A DNA stretch of 64,000 nucleotides from DATFDN01 sp035685165 (GTDB lineage: Bacteria > Pseudomonadota > Alphaproteobacteria > Acetobacterales > Acetobacteraceae), in contig DASRBI010000019.1 in the NCBI GenBank assembly GCA_035685165.1, positions 334,659 through 398,658 of the forward strand, written 5' to 3'. The stretch's first letter is position 1; the number at the start of each line of letters is the position of its first letter. A program made the position numbers and the translations under genes. Under the pieces are notes generated by a model. The model had not been told where the DNA came from. It saw only the letters and a program-made list of their open reading frames with translations, and made no database searches. This document shows, one piece after another, positions 42,391 to 50,579 of this stretch.

Positions 42391-42728
42391 GCGAGCAGCA
42401 GGGGCAGACCGCGCGCAAATCGCGGCCGCGTCTGTCGCGCGAGACCATGTATGAGCTGATCCGCTCGCCGGTGATCACCGAAAAGGCGACGCGACTTTCA
42501 GAGCGCGGCCAGTATGTGTTCCGCGTGCCGCTGTCGGCCTCCAAACCAGAGATCAAGGCGGCAGTCGAAGGCCTGTTCGGTGTGCAGGTGACGGCGGTGA
42601 ACACGCTCGTGCACAAGGGCAAGGCCAAGCGGTTCCGCGGCCGACCGGGACGGCGCTCGGATGTCAAGAAGGCGTTCGTGAAGCTCGCCGAGGGCCAGCA
42701 GATCGACCTCACAACGGGACTCGCGTGA
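42387..42728 (+). CDS. rplW: 50S ribosomal protein L23
   Basis: 113 residues, with an N-terminal extension of about 20 residues (MSEQQGQTARKSRPRLSRET) before the conserved MYELIRSPVITEKATRLSE. It sits at the tunnel exit and docks trigger factor and SRP. Starts within the rplD stop (ATGA overlap). An internal start at the Met before YELI is possible but lacks a better ribosome site. Confidence 0.95.
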   Translation: MSEQQGQTARKSRPRLSRETMYELIRSPVITEKATRLSERGQYVFRVPLSASKPEIKAAVEGLFGVQVTAVNTLVHKGKAKRFRGRPGRRSDVKKAFVKLAEGQQIDLTTGLA

Positions 42729-42738
42729 GACAGACGAC

Positions 42739-43572
42739 ATGGCACTGAGGAATTTTAATCCGGTCACTTCGAGCTTGCGCGGCACGGTGCTGATCGACCG
42801 GTCCGAGCTCTGGAAAGGCAAGCCGGTTAAGGCGCTGACCGAGGGCAAGATCGCTACCGGCGGACGTAACAACCACGGCCGCATCACCAGCCGGTTTCGC
42901 GGCGGCGGGCACAAGCAGGCGTATCGCTATGTCGATTTCAAGCGCCGCAAGTTCGGTGTCCTGGCAACGGTAGAGCGGCTCGAATACGACCCGAATCGCA
43001 CCGCCTTCATCGCGCTGGTAAAATACGCCGACGGCGAGCTCGCCTATATCCTCGCCCCACAGCGGCTGCGTGTCGGCGATGCGGTGATTTCCGGCCAGCG
43101 CGTGGATATCAAGCCCGGCAACGCAATGCCCATGAGCTCGATTCCGGTGGGGACGATCATCCACAATATCGAGATGAAGCCGGGCGCTGGCGGCAAGATC
43201 GCGCGTTCGGCCGGCACCTATGCGCAGCTCGTCGGCAAGGATGCGGGCTACGCGCAAATCAAGCTGATGTCGGGCGAGCTTCGCATCGTGCGGGCCGAGT
43301 GCATGGCTTCGGTCGGCGCGGTCTCCAACCCCGACAACATGAACCAGAAGATCGGCAAGGCCGGTCGCTCGCGCTGGCTCGGCAAGCGCCCGCACAATCG
43401 CGGCGTGGTGATGAACCCGGTCGATCATCCGCATGGCGGCGGCGAGGGCCGCACCTCGGGCGGGCGCCATCCGGTGACACCCTGGGGCAAGCCGACCAAG
43501 GGGGCGAAGACGCGCAACAACAAGCGGACGCAGCGGCTGATCATCCGCAGCCGCCATCAGGGCAAAAAGTAA
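42739..43572 (+). CDS. rplB: 50S ribosomal protein L2
   Basis: 277 residues: MALRNFNPVTSSLRGTVLID, GRNNHGRITSRFRGGGHKQAYR, and the catalytically important VVMNPVDHPHGGGEGRTSGG with its conserved His near the peptidyl-transferase centre. Its TAA overlaps the rpsS ATG by one base. Confidence 0.98.
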   Translation: MALRNFNPVTSSLRGTVLIDRSELWKGKPVKALTEGKIATGGRNNHGRITSRFRGGGHKQAYRYVDFKRRKFGVLATVERLEYDPNRTAFIALVKYADGELAYILAPQRLRVGDAVISGQRVDIKPGNAMPMSSIPVGTIIHNIEMKPGAGGKIARSAGTYAQLVGKDAGYAQIKLMSGELRIVRAECMASVGAVSNPDNMNQKIGKAGRSRWLGKRPHNRGVVMNPVDHPHGGGEGRTSGGRHPVTPWGKPTKGAKTRNNKRTQRLIIRSRHQGKK

Positions 43573-43850
43573 TGGCACGCTCCGTCTGGAAAGGCCCGTT
43601 CGTGGACGGGTATCTGCTCAACAAGGCCGATGCGGCGCGGGCTTCGGGCCGCAACGAGATCATCCGTATCTGGTCGCGCCGCTCGACGATCCTGCCGCAG
43701 TTCGTCGGCCTGACCTTTGGCGTCTATAACGGTCGCAAGTTCCTGCCGGTGCAGGTGAACGAAAACATGGTCGGTCATAAGTTTGGCGAGTTCTCGCCCA
43801 CCCGCACCTTCACCGGGCACGCCGGCGACAAGCGCGCAAGGCGGGGCTGA
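43572..43850 (+). CDS. rpsS: 30S ribosomal protein S19
   Basis: 92 residues: MARSVWKGPFVDGYLLNKAD, IRIWSRRSTILPQFVGLTFG, GHKFGEFSPTRTFTGHAGDK. It forms part of the 30S head with S13. The ATG shares its A with the rplB stop codon. Confidence 0.97.
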   Translation: MARSVWKGPFVDGYLLNKADAARASGRNEIIRIWSRRSTILPQFVGLTFGVYNGRKFLPVQVNENMVGHKFGEFSPTRTFTGHAGDKRARRG

Positions 43851-43853
43851 GCC

Positions 43854-44273
43854 ATGAGCAAGCCGAAACTGCCGCGCCTTCTCGAAGATACCGAGGCCGA
43901 GGCGATCGTGCGGAATCTGCGCGTCAGCCCGCGCAAGCTCAACCTGGTTGCGCAGATGATCCGTCGCCTTCCGGCGCAGCAGGCATTGAACGCGCTCACC
44001 TTCAGCAAGCGGCGCATCGCCCAGCAGGTCCGCAAGGGGCTGGAGAGCGCGATCGCCAATGCCGAGAACAACCACCAGCTCGATGTGGATCGGCTGGTTG
44101 TCACCACCGCCGATGTTGGCCGGGCCGTGGTGATGCGGCGCTTCCATGCGCGCGGGCGCGGGCGCGCCGCGCGGGTCGAGAAATGGTTCAGCCATCTCCG
44201 CATCGTCGTCGCCGAGCAGGAGCCGCCGGCGGGGGACGCTGATGAGAAGCGGCGTGGGCGGAGGGCGGCCTAA
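43854..44273 (+). CDS. rplV: 50S ribosomal protein L22
   Basis: 139 residues: AIVRNLRVSPRKLNLVAQMI, the hairpin RAFHARGRGRAARVEK-like loop (RRFHARGRGRAARVEKWFSHL) that reaches into the exit tunnel, and a C-terminal extension EQEPPAGDADEKRRGRRAA. Overlaps rpsC by one base. Confidence 0.96.
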   Translation: MSKPKLPRLLEDTEAEAIVRNLRVSPRKLNLVAQMIRRLPAQQALNALTFSKRRIAQQVRKGLESAIANAENNHQLDVDRLVVTTADVGRAVVMRRFHARGRGRAARVEKWFSHLRIVVAEQEPPAGDADEKRRGRRAA

Positions 44274-44950
44274 TGGGTCACAAGGTCAATCCGATCGGGC
44301 TCCGGCTCGGCATCAACCGCACCTGGGACAGCCGCTGGTTCGCGGGCGAGGATTACGCGAACCTGCTGCACGACGACATAAAGCTGCGCGGCGCGCTGCG
44401 CCAGCGGCTGCGTAATGCTGGGGTTTCGCGGGTGGTGATCGAGCGCCCGGCGAAGAAGCCACGCGTCACCATCTACGCGGCGCGGCCCGGCGTGGTGATC
44501 GGCAAGAAGGGCCAGGACATCGAGGTTCTGAAGAAGGACCTTTCGAGGATGGCCAAGGCCGACGTGACGCTGAACATCGTCGAAATCCGCAAGCCCGAGA
44601 TCGACGCGACGCTGGTCGCCGAGAACATCGCCCAGCAGCTCGAACGGCGGGTGGCGTTTCGCCGGGCGATGAAGCGGGCGGTGCAGTCGGCGATGCGGCT
44701 CGGCGCGCAGGGCATCCGCATCAATTGCGGTGGGCGGCTTGGCGGAGCGGAAATCGCGCGCGTGGAGTGGTATCGCGAGGGCCGTGTGCCGCTGCACACG
44801 CTGCGCGCGGACATCGACTTCGGCCAGGCGACCGCCAAAACGACCTATGGCACCTGCGGCGTGAAGGTTTGGGTTTTCAAGGGCGAAATCCTGGCGCACG
44901 ACCCGATGGCGCAGGACCGCCGCGCCGCCGAACAAGCGCCCCAGCGATAG
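44273..44950 (+). CDS. rpsC: 30S ribosomal protein S3
   Basis: 225 residues: MGHKVNPIGLRLGINRTWDS, the KH domain GVVIGKKGQDIEVLKKDLSR, and GLIYGVKVWVFKGE-like end (TYGTCGVKVWVFKGEILAHD). It lies at the mRNA entry channel and has helicase-assisting residues. Confidence 0.97.
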   Translation: MGHKVNPIGLRLGINRTWDSRWFAGEDYANLLHDDIKLRGALRQRLRNAGVSRVVIERPAKKPRVTIYAARPGVVIGKKGQDIEVLKKDLSRMAKADVTLNIVEIRKPEIDATLVAENIAQQLERRVAFRRAMKRAVQSAMRLGAQGIRINCGGRLGGAEIARVEWYREGRVPLHTLRADIDFGQATAKTTYGTCGVKVWVFKGEILAHDPMAQDRRAAEQAPQR

Positions 44951-44968
44951 GACGGACGGCAAACCGCG

Positions 44969-45385
44969 ATGCTGCAACCAAAGCGATCCAAATTCCGCAA
45001 GGCGCACAAGGGCCGCATCCATGGTGTGACGCGCGCCGGTGCGACGCTCAATTTCGGCACGTTCGGCCTGAAGGCACTAGAACCCGAGCGCGTCACCGCG
45101 CGCCAGATCGAGGCGGCGCGGCGCGCGATCACGCGCGCGATGCGCCGCGCCGGGCGCGTATGGATCCGCGTCTTTCCGGACGTGCCGGTGTCGATCAAGC
45201 CGGCCGAAGTCCGCATGGGCTCCGGCAAGGGCAGCCCGGAATACTGGGTGGTGCGGGTGCATCCGGGGCGGATCATGTTCGAGCTCGACGGCGTGACGCC
45301 CGAAGTTGCGCGTGACGCGCTGACGCTTGGCGCCGCTAAGCTGCCGATCAAGACAAAGATCGTGCAGCGGATGGGAGATGCATGA
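44969..45385 (+). CDS. rplP: 50S ribosomal protein L16
   Basis: 138 residues: MLQPKRSKFRKAHKGRIHGV, RVWIRVFPDVPVSIKPAEVRMGSGKGSPEYWV. It positions tRNA in the A site; the basic start and GSGKG loop are canonical. Overlaps rpmC by four bases. Confidence 0.97.
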   Translation: MLQPKRSKFRKAHKGRIHGVTRAGATLNFGTFGLKALEPERVTARQIEAARRAITRAMRRAGRVWIRVFPDVPVSIKPAEVRMGSGKGSPEYWVVRVHPGRIMFELDGVTPEVARDALTLGAAKLPIKTKIVQRMGDA

Positions 45386-45606
45386 TGGCAAAGGCGCCGA
45401 AGAACACGGCGAGCGATTTGCGCGCCAAGACCCCGGACGAGCTCGAGCAGCTCCTGATCGATTTGCGCAAGGAGCACTTCAATTTGCGGTTCCAGCGCGC
45501 GGCCGGGCAGACCGAGGGCGTTGCCCGCGTGCGCCAGGTGCGCCGCGAGGTGGCGCGGCTGAAAACGATCATGGGCGAGCGCGCACGCGCCGCCGCCCGC
45601 GGCTGA
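45382..45606 (+). CDS. rpmC: 50S ribosomal protein L29
   Basis: 74 residues: a short N-terminal extension MMAKAPKNTAS, then DLRAKTPDELEQLLIDLRKEHFNLRFQRAAGQ and RVRQVRREVARLKTIMGER, the two-helix L29 fold. It sits by L23 at the tunnel exit. Either Met1 or Met2 could be used. Confidence 0.95.
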   Translation: MMAKAPKNTASDLRAKTPDELEQLLIDLRKEHFNLRFQRAAGQTEGVARVRQVRREVARLKTIMGERARAAARG

Positions 45607-45621
45607 GGGGATAATTTCGGA

Positions 45622-45903
45622 ATGCCGAAGCGCGTTCTCATCGGCCGGGTGACCAGCGACAAGATGGACAAGACCGTCACGGTCCTCGTCGATCGCCGCG
45701 TGATGCACCCGCTGTACAAGAAATACATCCGGCGCTCGAAGAAATACGCCGCGCACGACGAGGCCAATGTCTGCAAGGAGGGCGACGTGGTGCGGATTGA
45801 GGAGTGCCGGCCGATCAGCAAGCGTAAGACCTGGACGGTGATCGAGCGCAACGGCCAGAAGCTCGGCCCGACGGCCGCACCGGGTGAGGGAGCATCGGCA
45901 TGA
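45622..45903 (+). CDS. rpsQ: 30S ribosomal protein S17
   Basis: 93 residues: MPKRVLIGRVTSDKMDKTVTVLVDRRVMHPLYKKY and DVVRIEECRPISKRKTWTVIE. An OB-fold primary binder of 16S rRNA. The C-terminal tail GQKLGPTAAPGEGASA is longer than in E. coli and overlaps the rplN start by four bases. Confidence 0.96.
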   Translation: MPKRVLIGRVTSDKMDKTVTVLVDRRVMHPLYKKYIRRSKKYAAHDEANVCKEGDVVRIEECRPISKRKTWTVIERNGQKLGPTAAPGEGASA

Positions 45904-46268
45904 TCTCGGTCGAATCCAATCTCGACGTGGCCGACAACTCGGGCGCGCGCCGGGTGCAGTGCATCAAGGTGCTCGGGGGTTCGAAGCGCAAGACCGCTTC
46001 GGTGGGCGATGTGATCGTCGTTTCCGTCAAGGAGGCGATCCCCCGCGGCAAGGTGAAGAAAGGCGACGTGCATCAGGCGGTGATCGTGCGGACTTCGTTC
46101 CCGGTGCGCCGCAACGACGGCAGCGCGATTCGCTTCGACCGCAATGCCGCGGTGCTGATCAACAAGCAGCAGGAGCCGATCGGCACACGCATCTTCGGCC
46201 CGGTGGTGCGCGAACTGCGCGCGCGTCGGTTTATGAAGATCATCTCGCTGGCGCCGGAGGTGATCTGA
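45900..46268 (+). CDS. rplN: 50S ribosomal protein L14
   Basis: 122 residues: MISVESNLDVADNSGARRVQCIKVLGG, RNAAVLINKQQEPIGTRIFGP. It takes part in the intersubunit bridge and binds the silencing factor RsfS. First gene of the classical spc operon, here joined without a gap to rpsQ. Confidence 0.97.
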   Translation: MISVESNLDVADNSGARRVQCIKVLGGSKRKTASVGDVIVVSVKEAIPRGKVKKGDVHQAVIVRTSFPVRRNDGSAIRFDRNAAVLINKQQEPIGTRIFGPVVRELRARRFMKIISLAPEVI

Positions 46269-46588
46269 TGGCCGCGCGCATCCGTAAGGGCGACACGGTC
46301 GAGGTGATCGCAGGCAACCACAAGGGCGTACGCGGAGAGGTGTTGCGCGTGTTCCCGAAGGCGAATCGCGCGCTGGTGGCGGGCGTGAACATCGCCATCA
46401 AGCACCAGAAGCCGCAGGGAGTGGGCCGGCCGGGCGGGATCGTGCGCGAGGAAGCGCCGATCCATCTGTCGAACGTGATGCTTGTCGATCCGCGCAGCGA
46501 GAAGCGCACCAAGGTCGGCTTCCGCATTCTCGGCGACGGAGGGAAGGTGCGGGTGGCGAAAGCCACCGGCGAGGTGATCGAGGGCTGA
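46268..46588 (+). CDS. rplX: 50S ribosomal protein L24
   Basis: 106 residues from the ATG at 46268 that overlaps the rplN stop: MAARIRKGDTVEVIAGNHKG (KOW motif), LVAGVNIAIKHQKPQGVGRP. Early assembly protein of the 50S subunit. The longer frame from 45884 runs inside rplN and is not coding. Confidence 0.96.
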   Translation: MAARIRKGDTVEVIAGNHKGVRGEVLRVFPKANRALVAGVNIAIKHQKPQGVGRPGGIVREEAPIHLSNVMLVDPRSEKRTKVGFRILGDGGKVRVAKATGEVIEG

Positions 46589-46589
46589 G

Positions 46590-47336
46590 ATGAGCGGATC
46601 GAAGGGCGCCTCGAAGGGCAAGCAGGCCGCCGGCAAGGGCGGCGCGAAGGGCGTGGCCAAGGGCGGCGCTCCCAAGGGAGGGCAGCCGCAGGGCAAGGCG
46701 GCGCGCGGCGCCGCGGCGCAGCAGGGCGGCGCGCCTGCGAGGGCCGGCGCCGAGATCGAGATCGCGACCGAGGCGAAGGCGGCACCGGCGGAGGCGCCGC
46801 GCCTCTTGCGCCGCTACAACGAGGAGGTGCGCGCCAGGCTGCAACAGGAGTTCGGCTACAAGAACCCGATGCAGGTGCCGAGGCTCGAGAAGATCGTCAT
46901 CAACATGGGCGTCGGTGAGGCGACCGCGGACCAGAAGGCGCTCGATGCGGCGGTGGCCGAGCTGGCGGCGATCAGCGGCCAGAAGCCGGTGAAGACCTTG
47001 GCGAAGAAGGCGATCGCCGGGTTCAAAATTCGCAAGGGCTTGCCGATCGGGTGCAAGGTCACGTTGCGCAAGGCGCGGATGTACGAGTTCCTCGACCGGC
47101 TCGTCACCATCGCGCTGCCGCGCGTGCGCGATTTCCGGGGCATTCCGGCCGGCAAGGGCTTCGACGGGCGCGGCAATTTCGCGATGGGGATGCGCGAGCA
47201 GATCATCTTCCCCGAAATCAACTACGACCGTGTCGACGCCGTGCGCGGCATGGACATCGTATTCGTCACCACGGCGCGCACCGATGCCGAGGCGAAGGCC
47301 CTGCTCAAGGCCTTCGACATTCCGTTTGCGGCATGA
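46590..47336 (+). CDS. rplE: 50S ribosomal protein L5 with long N-terminal extension
   Basis: 248 residues against about 179 in most bacteria. The conserved L5 core starts near residue 72 (LLRRYNEEVRARLQQEFGYK) and contains VPRLEKIVINMGVGEA, TLAKKAIAGFKIRKGLPIGC and PRVRDFRGIPAGKGFDGRGN. In front is an extension of about 70 residues made mostly of Gly, Ala, Lys and Gln (MSGSKGASKGKQAAGKGGAK..), ending in an acidic patch (GAEIEIATEAK). The start is supported by GAGGG six bases upstream, and no ATG occurs before residue 93. L5 binds 5S rRNA; the extension is probably disordered. Confidence 0.93.
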   Translation: MSGSKGASKGKQAAGKGGAKGVAKGGAPKGGQPQGKAARGAAAQQGGAPARAGAEIEIATEAKAAPAEAPRLLRRYNEEVRARLQQEFGYKNPMQVPRLEKIVINMGVGEATADQKALDAAVAELAAISGQKPVKTLAKKAIAGFKIRKGLPIGCKVTLRKARMYEFLDRLVTIALPRVRDFRGIPAGKGFDGRGNFAMGMREQIIFPEINYDRVDAVRGMDIVFVTTARTDAEAKALLKAFDIPFAA

Positions 47337-47344
47337 GGGAAGCT

Positions 47345-47411
47345 CCTTGTCATTCCCGCGAGAGCGGGAACTCATGCGGCATGGGCCCCCGCTTTCGCGG
47401 GGATGACAAGG
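47345..47411. repeat. REP-like inverted repeat between rplE and rpsN
   Basis: The 24-base arms (CCTTGTCATTCCCGCGAGAG.. at 47345-47368 and ..CTTTCGCGGGGATGACAAGG at 47388-47411) differ at two positions. This is the GTCATTCCCGCG.. class of dispersed palindrome, placed inside the spc operon. Confidence 0.8.
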
Positions 47412-47492
47412 AAGGGCGGATCAAGTTTGGGAAAACTGCGGCGTTCGGTGCCGAACCGAATGCCGCAAGTTCCGGAGGGTAGAGAAGACAGC

Positions 47493-47798
47493 ATGGCCAA
47501 GACCTCTCAGGTCAACCGCAACCAGATGCGCGCGCGCATGGCCGCGCGTGACAAGGCCAAGCGCGCCGCGCTGAAGGCGGTCGTGATGGATCGTTCGCGT
47601 CCGGTGGAGGACCGCTTCGAGGCGACGCTCAAACTTGCCCAGCTTCCGCGTAACGGCGCGCAGGTGCGGGTGCGGCTGCGCTGCGAGCTGACCGGCCGCT
47701 CGCGCGGCAATTACCGCAAGTTCAAGCTCAGCCGGAACATGCTGCGCGAGCTGGCCTCGTCGGGCCAGATCCCCGGCATGACCAAGGCAAGCTGGTAG
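47493..47798 (+). CDS. rpsN: 30S ribosomal protein S14
   Basis: 101 residues from MAKTSQVNRNQMRARMAARD at 47493. RCELTGRSRGNYRKFKLSRNMLRELASSGQIPGMTKASW is the long form without the zinc CxxC pairs. The upstream open frame crosses the REP-like repeat and is not coding. Confidence 0.97.
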   Translation: MAKTSQVNRNQMRARMAARDKAKRAALKAVVMDRSRPVEDRFEATLKLAQLPRNGAQVRVRLRCELTGRSRGNYRKFKLSRNMLRELASSGQIPGMTKASW

Positions 47799-47813
47799 GA
47801 AGGGGGCTCCGCC

Positions 47814-48212
47814 ATGTCCATGTCGGACCCGTTGGGTGACATGCTCACCCGCATCCGCAATGCGCAGCGCGCGCGCCACACCTCCTGCATCGCGCCGGCT
47901 TCGAAGCTGCGCGCGAACGTGCTCGATGTGCTGAAGCGTGAGGGTTATATCCGCGGCTTCTCGACCGAGGAGCTGCGGCCGGGCGTCGCCCAGCTTCGGA
48001 TCGAACTCAAATACAACGAGGGCGAGCCAGTGATCAAAGAGATCCACCGCGTCTCCAAGCCCGGCCGGCGCGTCTATTCGAAGCTCCGCGAGTTGCCGCG
48101 CGTCTATGCGGGCCTCGGCGTATCGATCCTCTCCACGCCGCGCGGCGTGCTGAGCGATAACGAGGCGCGGGCGGCCAACGTGGGCGGCGAAGTGCTCTGC
48201 CGGGTGTTCTGA
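47814..48212 (+). CDS. rpsH: 30S ribosomal protein S8
   Basis: 132 residues: MSMSDPLGDMLTRIRNAQRA, and GLGVSILSTPRGVLSDNEARAANVGGEVLCRVF at the C-terminus. In E. coli it represses the spc operon by binding the L5 start region. Either of two Met codons (47814 or 47820) may be the start. Confidence 0.97.
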   Translation: MSMSDPLGDMLTRIRNAQRARHTSCIAPASKLRANVLDVLKREGYIRGFSTEELRPGVAQLRIELKYNEGEPVIKEIHRVSKPGRRVYSKLRELPRVYAGLGVSILSTPRGVLSDNEARAANVGGEVLCRVF

Positions 48213-48222
48213 GGAAACCGCG

Positions 48223-48756
48223 ATGTCACGGGTCGGCAAATATCCGGTCGAGCTGCCGCAGGGCGTGCAGGTGTCGATTGCGGGGAACGAGCTGGTTGCT
48301 AAGGGCCGGCTGGGCGAGCTTCGCATGAAGCTCACCGAGCATGTCGAAACCAAGGTCGAGGGCAACAAGGTCATGGTCGCGCCGCGCGGCAACGAGCGGC
48401 AGGCGCGGATGATGTGGGGCACCACGCGTGCCAACATCGCTAACATGGTGAAGGGCGTCTCGCAGGGCTACGCGAAGTCGATGGAGATCACCGGCACCGG
48501 CTACCGCGCGGCGGTGCAGGGCAAGAACCTCGTGCTCAATCTCGGCTTCGCGCACGACGTGCTGTTTCCGATCCCGGACGGGATCAAGATCACCTGCGAG
48601 CGGCCGACCGCGGTGAAGGTGGAGGGCGTCGATAAGCGCCTCGTCGGCCAGGTGGCCGCCGAGATCCGCGGCTGGCGTCCGCCCGAGCCCTATAAGGGCA
48701 AGGGCATCCGCTACACGGACGAGACGATCCGGCGCAAGGAAGGTAAGAAGAAGTAA
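48223..48756 (+). CDS. rplF: 50S ribosomal protein L6
   Basis: 177 residues: MSRVGKYPVELPQGVQVSIA, MEITGTGYRAAVQGKNLVLNLGFAHDV, and RPPEPYKGKGIRYTDETIRRKEGKKK at the end. Binds near the sarcin-ricin loop. Confidence 0.98.
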   Translation: MSRVGKYPVELPQGVQVSIAGNELVAKGRLGELRMKLTEHVETKVEGNKVMVAPRGNERQARMMWGTTRANIANMVKGVSQGYAKSMEITGTGYRAAVQGKNLVLNLGFAHDVLFPIPDGIKITCERPTAVKVEGVDKRLVGQVAAEIRGWRPPEPYKGKGIRYTDETIRRKEGKKK

Positions 48757-48757
48757 G

Positions 48758-49120
48758 ATGAGCGGGCTTCAGGATCTGCGGGACCGCCGGCGCTCGCGCC
48801 TGCGTTTCCAGCTTCGCCAGAAGGGAGCGGGACGGCCGCGGCTGTCGGTGTTCCGCTCGTCGAAGCACATCTACGCGCAGGTCATCGACGACGGCCACGG
48901 CCGCACACTCGCCGCCGCCTCCTCGCTGGAGAAGCCGCTGCGCGAGAGCCTGCGGACCGGCGCCGACAAGGACGCGGCCGCCGCCGTGGGCAAGCTGGTT
49001 GCCGAACGGGCGCTCGCCGCGGGCGTGAGGCGGGTGGTGTTCGACCGTGGCGCCTATCTTTATCACGGCCGCGTCAAGGCGCTGGCCGACGCCGCCCGCG
49101 AGGGCGGTCTCGACTTCTGA
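48758..49120 (+). CDS. rplR: 50S ribosomal protein L18
   Basis: 120 residues: RLRFQLRQKGAGRPRLSVFRSSKHIYAQVI, GVRRVVFDRGAYLYHGRVKALADAAREGGLDF. Binds 5S rRNA together with L5. Starts one base after rplF. Confidence 0.97.
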   Translation: MSGLQDLRDRRRSRLRFQLRQKGAGRPRLSVFRSSKHIYAQVIDDGHGRTLAAASSLEKPLRESLRTGADKDAAAAVGKLVAERALAAGVRRVVFDRGAYLYHGRVKALADAAREGGLDF

Positions 49121-49131
49121 GGATTTGACCG

Positions 49132-49737
49132 ATGGCACGTGAACCCCGCGAGGGCGGCGGCCGCCGCCGCGACCGCGAGCGCGAAGACCGCGACGACGAC
49201 GGGATCATCGACAAGCTCGTCACCATCAACCGCGTCGCCAAGGTGGTGAAGGGTGGGCGGCGCTTCGCGTTCGCCGCGCTCGTGGTGGTGGGCGACCAGA
49301 AGGGCCGGGTCGGCTACGGCGCGGGCAAGGCGCGCGAAGTGCCGGAGGCGATCCGCAAGGCGACCGAGCGCGCCAAGCGCGGCATGATCCGCGTGCCGAT
49401 GAAAGAAGGTCGCACGCTCCATCACGACGTGGAGGGCCGTTTCGGCGCCGGGCACGTGGTGTTGCGCACCGCCTCAGCCGGTACCGGCATCATCGCGGGC
49501 GGCCCGCTGCGCGCGGTATTCGAGAGCCTGGGTATCCACGACGTGGTGGCGAAGTCGCTCGGCAGCCGCAACTCGCACAACATGGTCAAGGCGACGTTCG
49601 AGGCGCTCGGCCGCTGCGTCTCGCCGCGCATGGTAGCGAACCGGCGCGGGAAGAAGGTATCCGACCTGCTCGGCCCGCGCCGTGACCAGGCCCAGGCGCA
49701 GCCTTCCGCCGAGGCGGAGGCGCCGGCCAATGGCTGA
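49132..49737 (+). CDS. rpsE: 30S ribosomal protein S5
   Basis: 201 residues. The highly charged N-terminus MAREPREGGGRRRDREREDR is longer than in E. coli. The core is DKLVTINRVAKVVKGGRRF, GAGKAREVPEAIRKATERAKR, AGTGIIAGGPLRAVFESLGI, KSLGSRNSHNMVKATFEALG. Involved in accuracy and mRNA unwinding. Overlaps rpmD by eight bases. Confidence 0.97.
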   Translation: MAREPREGGGRRRDREREDRDDDGIIDKLVTINRVAKVVKGGRRFAFAALVVVGDQKGRVGYGAGKAREVPEAIRKATERAKRGMIRVPMKEGRTLHHDVEGRFGAGHVVLRTASAGTGIIAGGPLRAVFESLGIHDVVAKSLGSRNSHNMVKATFEALGRCVSPRMVANRRGKKVSDLLGPRRDQAQAQPSAEAEAPANG

Positions 49738-49930
49738 GGCAGCATCGGCCAAGCGAATCCGCGTGACGCAAATCGGCTCACCGATCGCGCGCAAGCCCGG
49801 CCAGCGCGAGACGCTGATCGGGCTCGGACTGAATAAGATGCACCGTTCGCGCGAGCTGGAAGACACGCCCAGCGTGCGCGGGATGGTGCGGAAGGTGGCC
49901 CACCTTCTGAAGGTGGAGGAGCTCGGCTGA
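49730..49930 (+). CDS. rpmD: 50S ribosomal protein L30
   Basis: 66 residues from MAEAASAKRIRVTQIGSPIA at 49730. RKPGQRETLIGLGLNKMHRSRELEDTPSVRGMVRKVAHL matches L30. The start lies inside the end of rpsE, so the two are translationally coupled. Confidence 0.95.
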   Translation: MAEAASAKRIRVTQIGSPIARKPGQRETLIGLGLNKMHRSRELEDTPSVRGMVRKVAHLLKVEELG

Positions 49931-49931
49931 C

Positions 49932-50417
49932 ATGAAGCTCAATGAAATCCGCGACAATCCGGGCGCGCGGCGGAAATCGAAGCGCCTTGGCCGCGGCATC
50001 GGGTCGGGCAAGGGCAAGACCTCGGGGAAGGGCGTGAAGGGCCAGCTCGCGCGCGCCGGCGTCGCCATGAATGGCTTCGAGGGCGGGCAGATGCCGATTT
50101 ACCGGCGCCTGCCGAAGCGCGGCTTCAAGAACCCGTTCCGGAAGGAATACGCCCCGCTCAATCTCGATACGTTGCAGAAGGCGATCGAGGCCGGGCGCAT
50201 CAGCGCCGAGGCGCCGATCACCGAGGAAGAGCTGCGCGCGGCCGGGCTGGTGCGGAGCGGCAAGGTGGCGGGGGTGCGGCTGCTCGCGAAGGGCGAGATC
50301 AAGCGGGCGGTGAACATCACCGTCTCCGGCGCCTCCACCGCCGCGGTGGAGGCGGTGCGGAAGGCCGGCGGGACGGTGACGACGACGGTGGTGCGTGAGG
50401 CGGCGGCGTCCGCGTGA
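49932..50417 (+). CDS. rplO: 50S ribosomal protein L15
   Basis: 161 residues: MKLNEIRDNPGARRKSKRLG, GKGKTSGKGVKGQLARAGVA, FEGGQMPIYRRLPKRGFKNP. A late-assembly protein of the 50S. A dispersed palindromic repeat separates it from secY. Confidence 0.97.
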   Translation: MKLNEIRDNPGARRKSKRLGRGIGSGKGKTSGKGVKGQLARAGVAMNGFEGGQMPIYRRLPKRGFKNPFRKEYAPLNLDTLQKAIEAGRISAEAPITEEELRAAGLVRSGKVAGVRLLAKGEIKRAVNITVSGASTAAVEAVRKAGGTVTTTVVREAAASA

Positions 50418-50557
50418 CCCTCACCCGGCGACGCATGCGCGTCGCCGCCCTCTCCTGCCCGGCGGGAGAGGTGGACGCTCTGGCGCCTCCAACCTAAAAC
50501 CAACCGCCTCTCCAATTGGCGGGAGAGGCCGCCGCACGCAGCGCGGCGGGTGAGGGG
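50418..50557. repeat. Nested palindromic repeat between rplO and secY
   Basis: The outer arms CCCTCACCCG and CGGGTGAGGG enclose three hairpins: GGCGACGC/GCGTCGCC and two copies of CCTCTCC...GGAGAGG. It starts one base after the rplO stop and fills nearly all of the 162-base spacer. It shares its outer arm with the hairpin after gatB. Confidence 0.7.
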
Positions 50558-50579
50558 TCGCCTGTAAGGAAGGACCACG

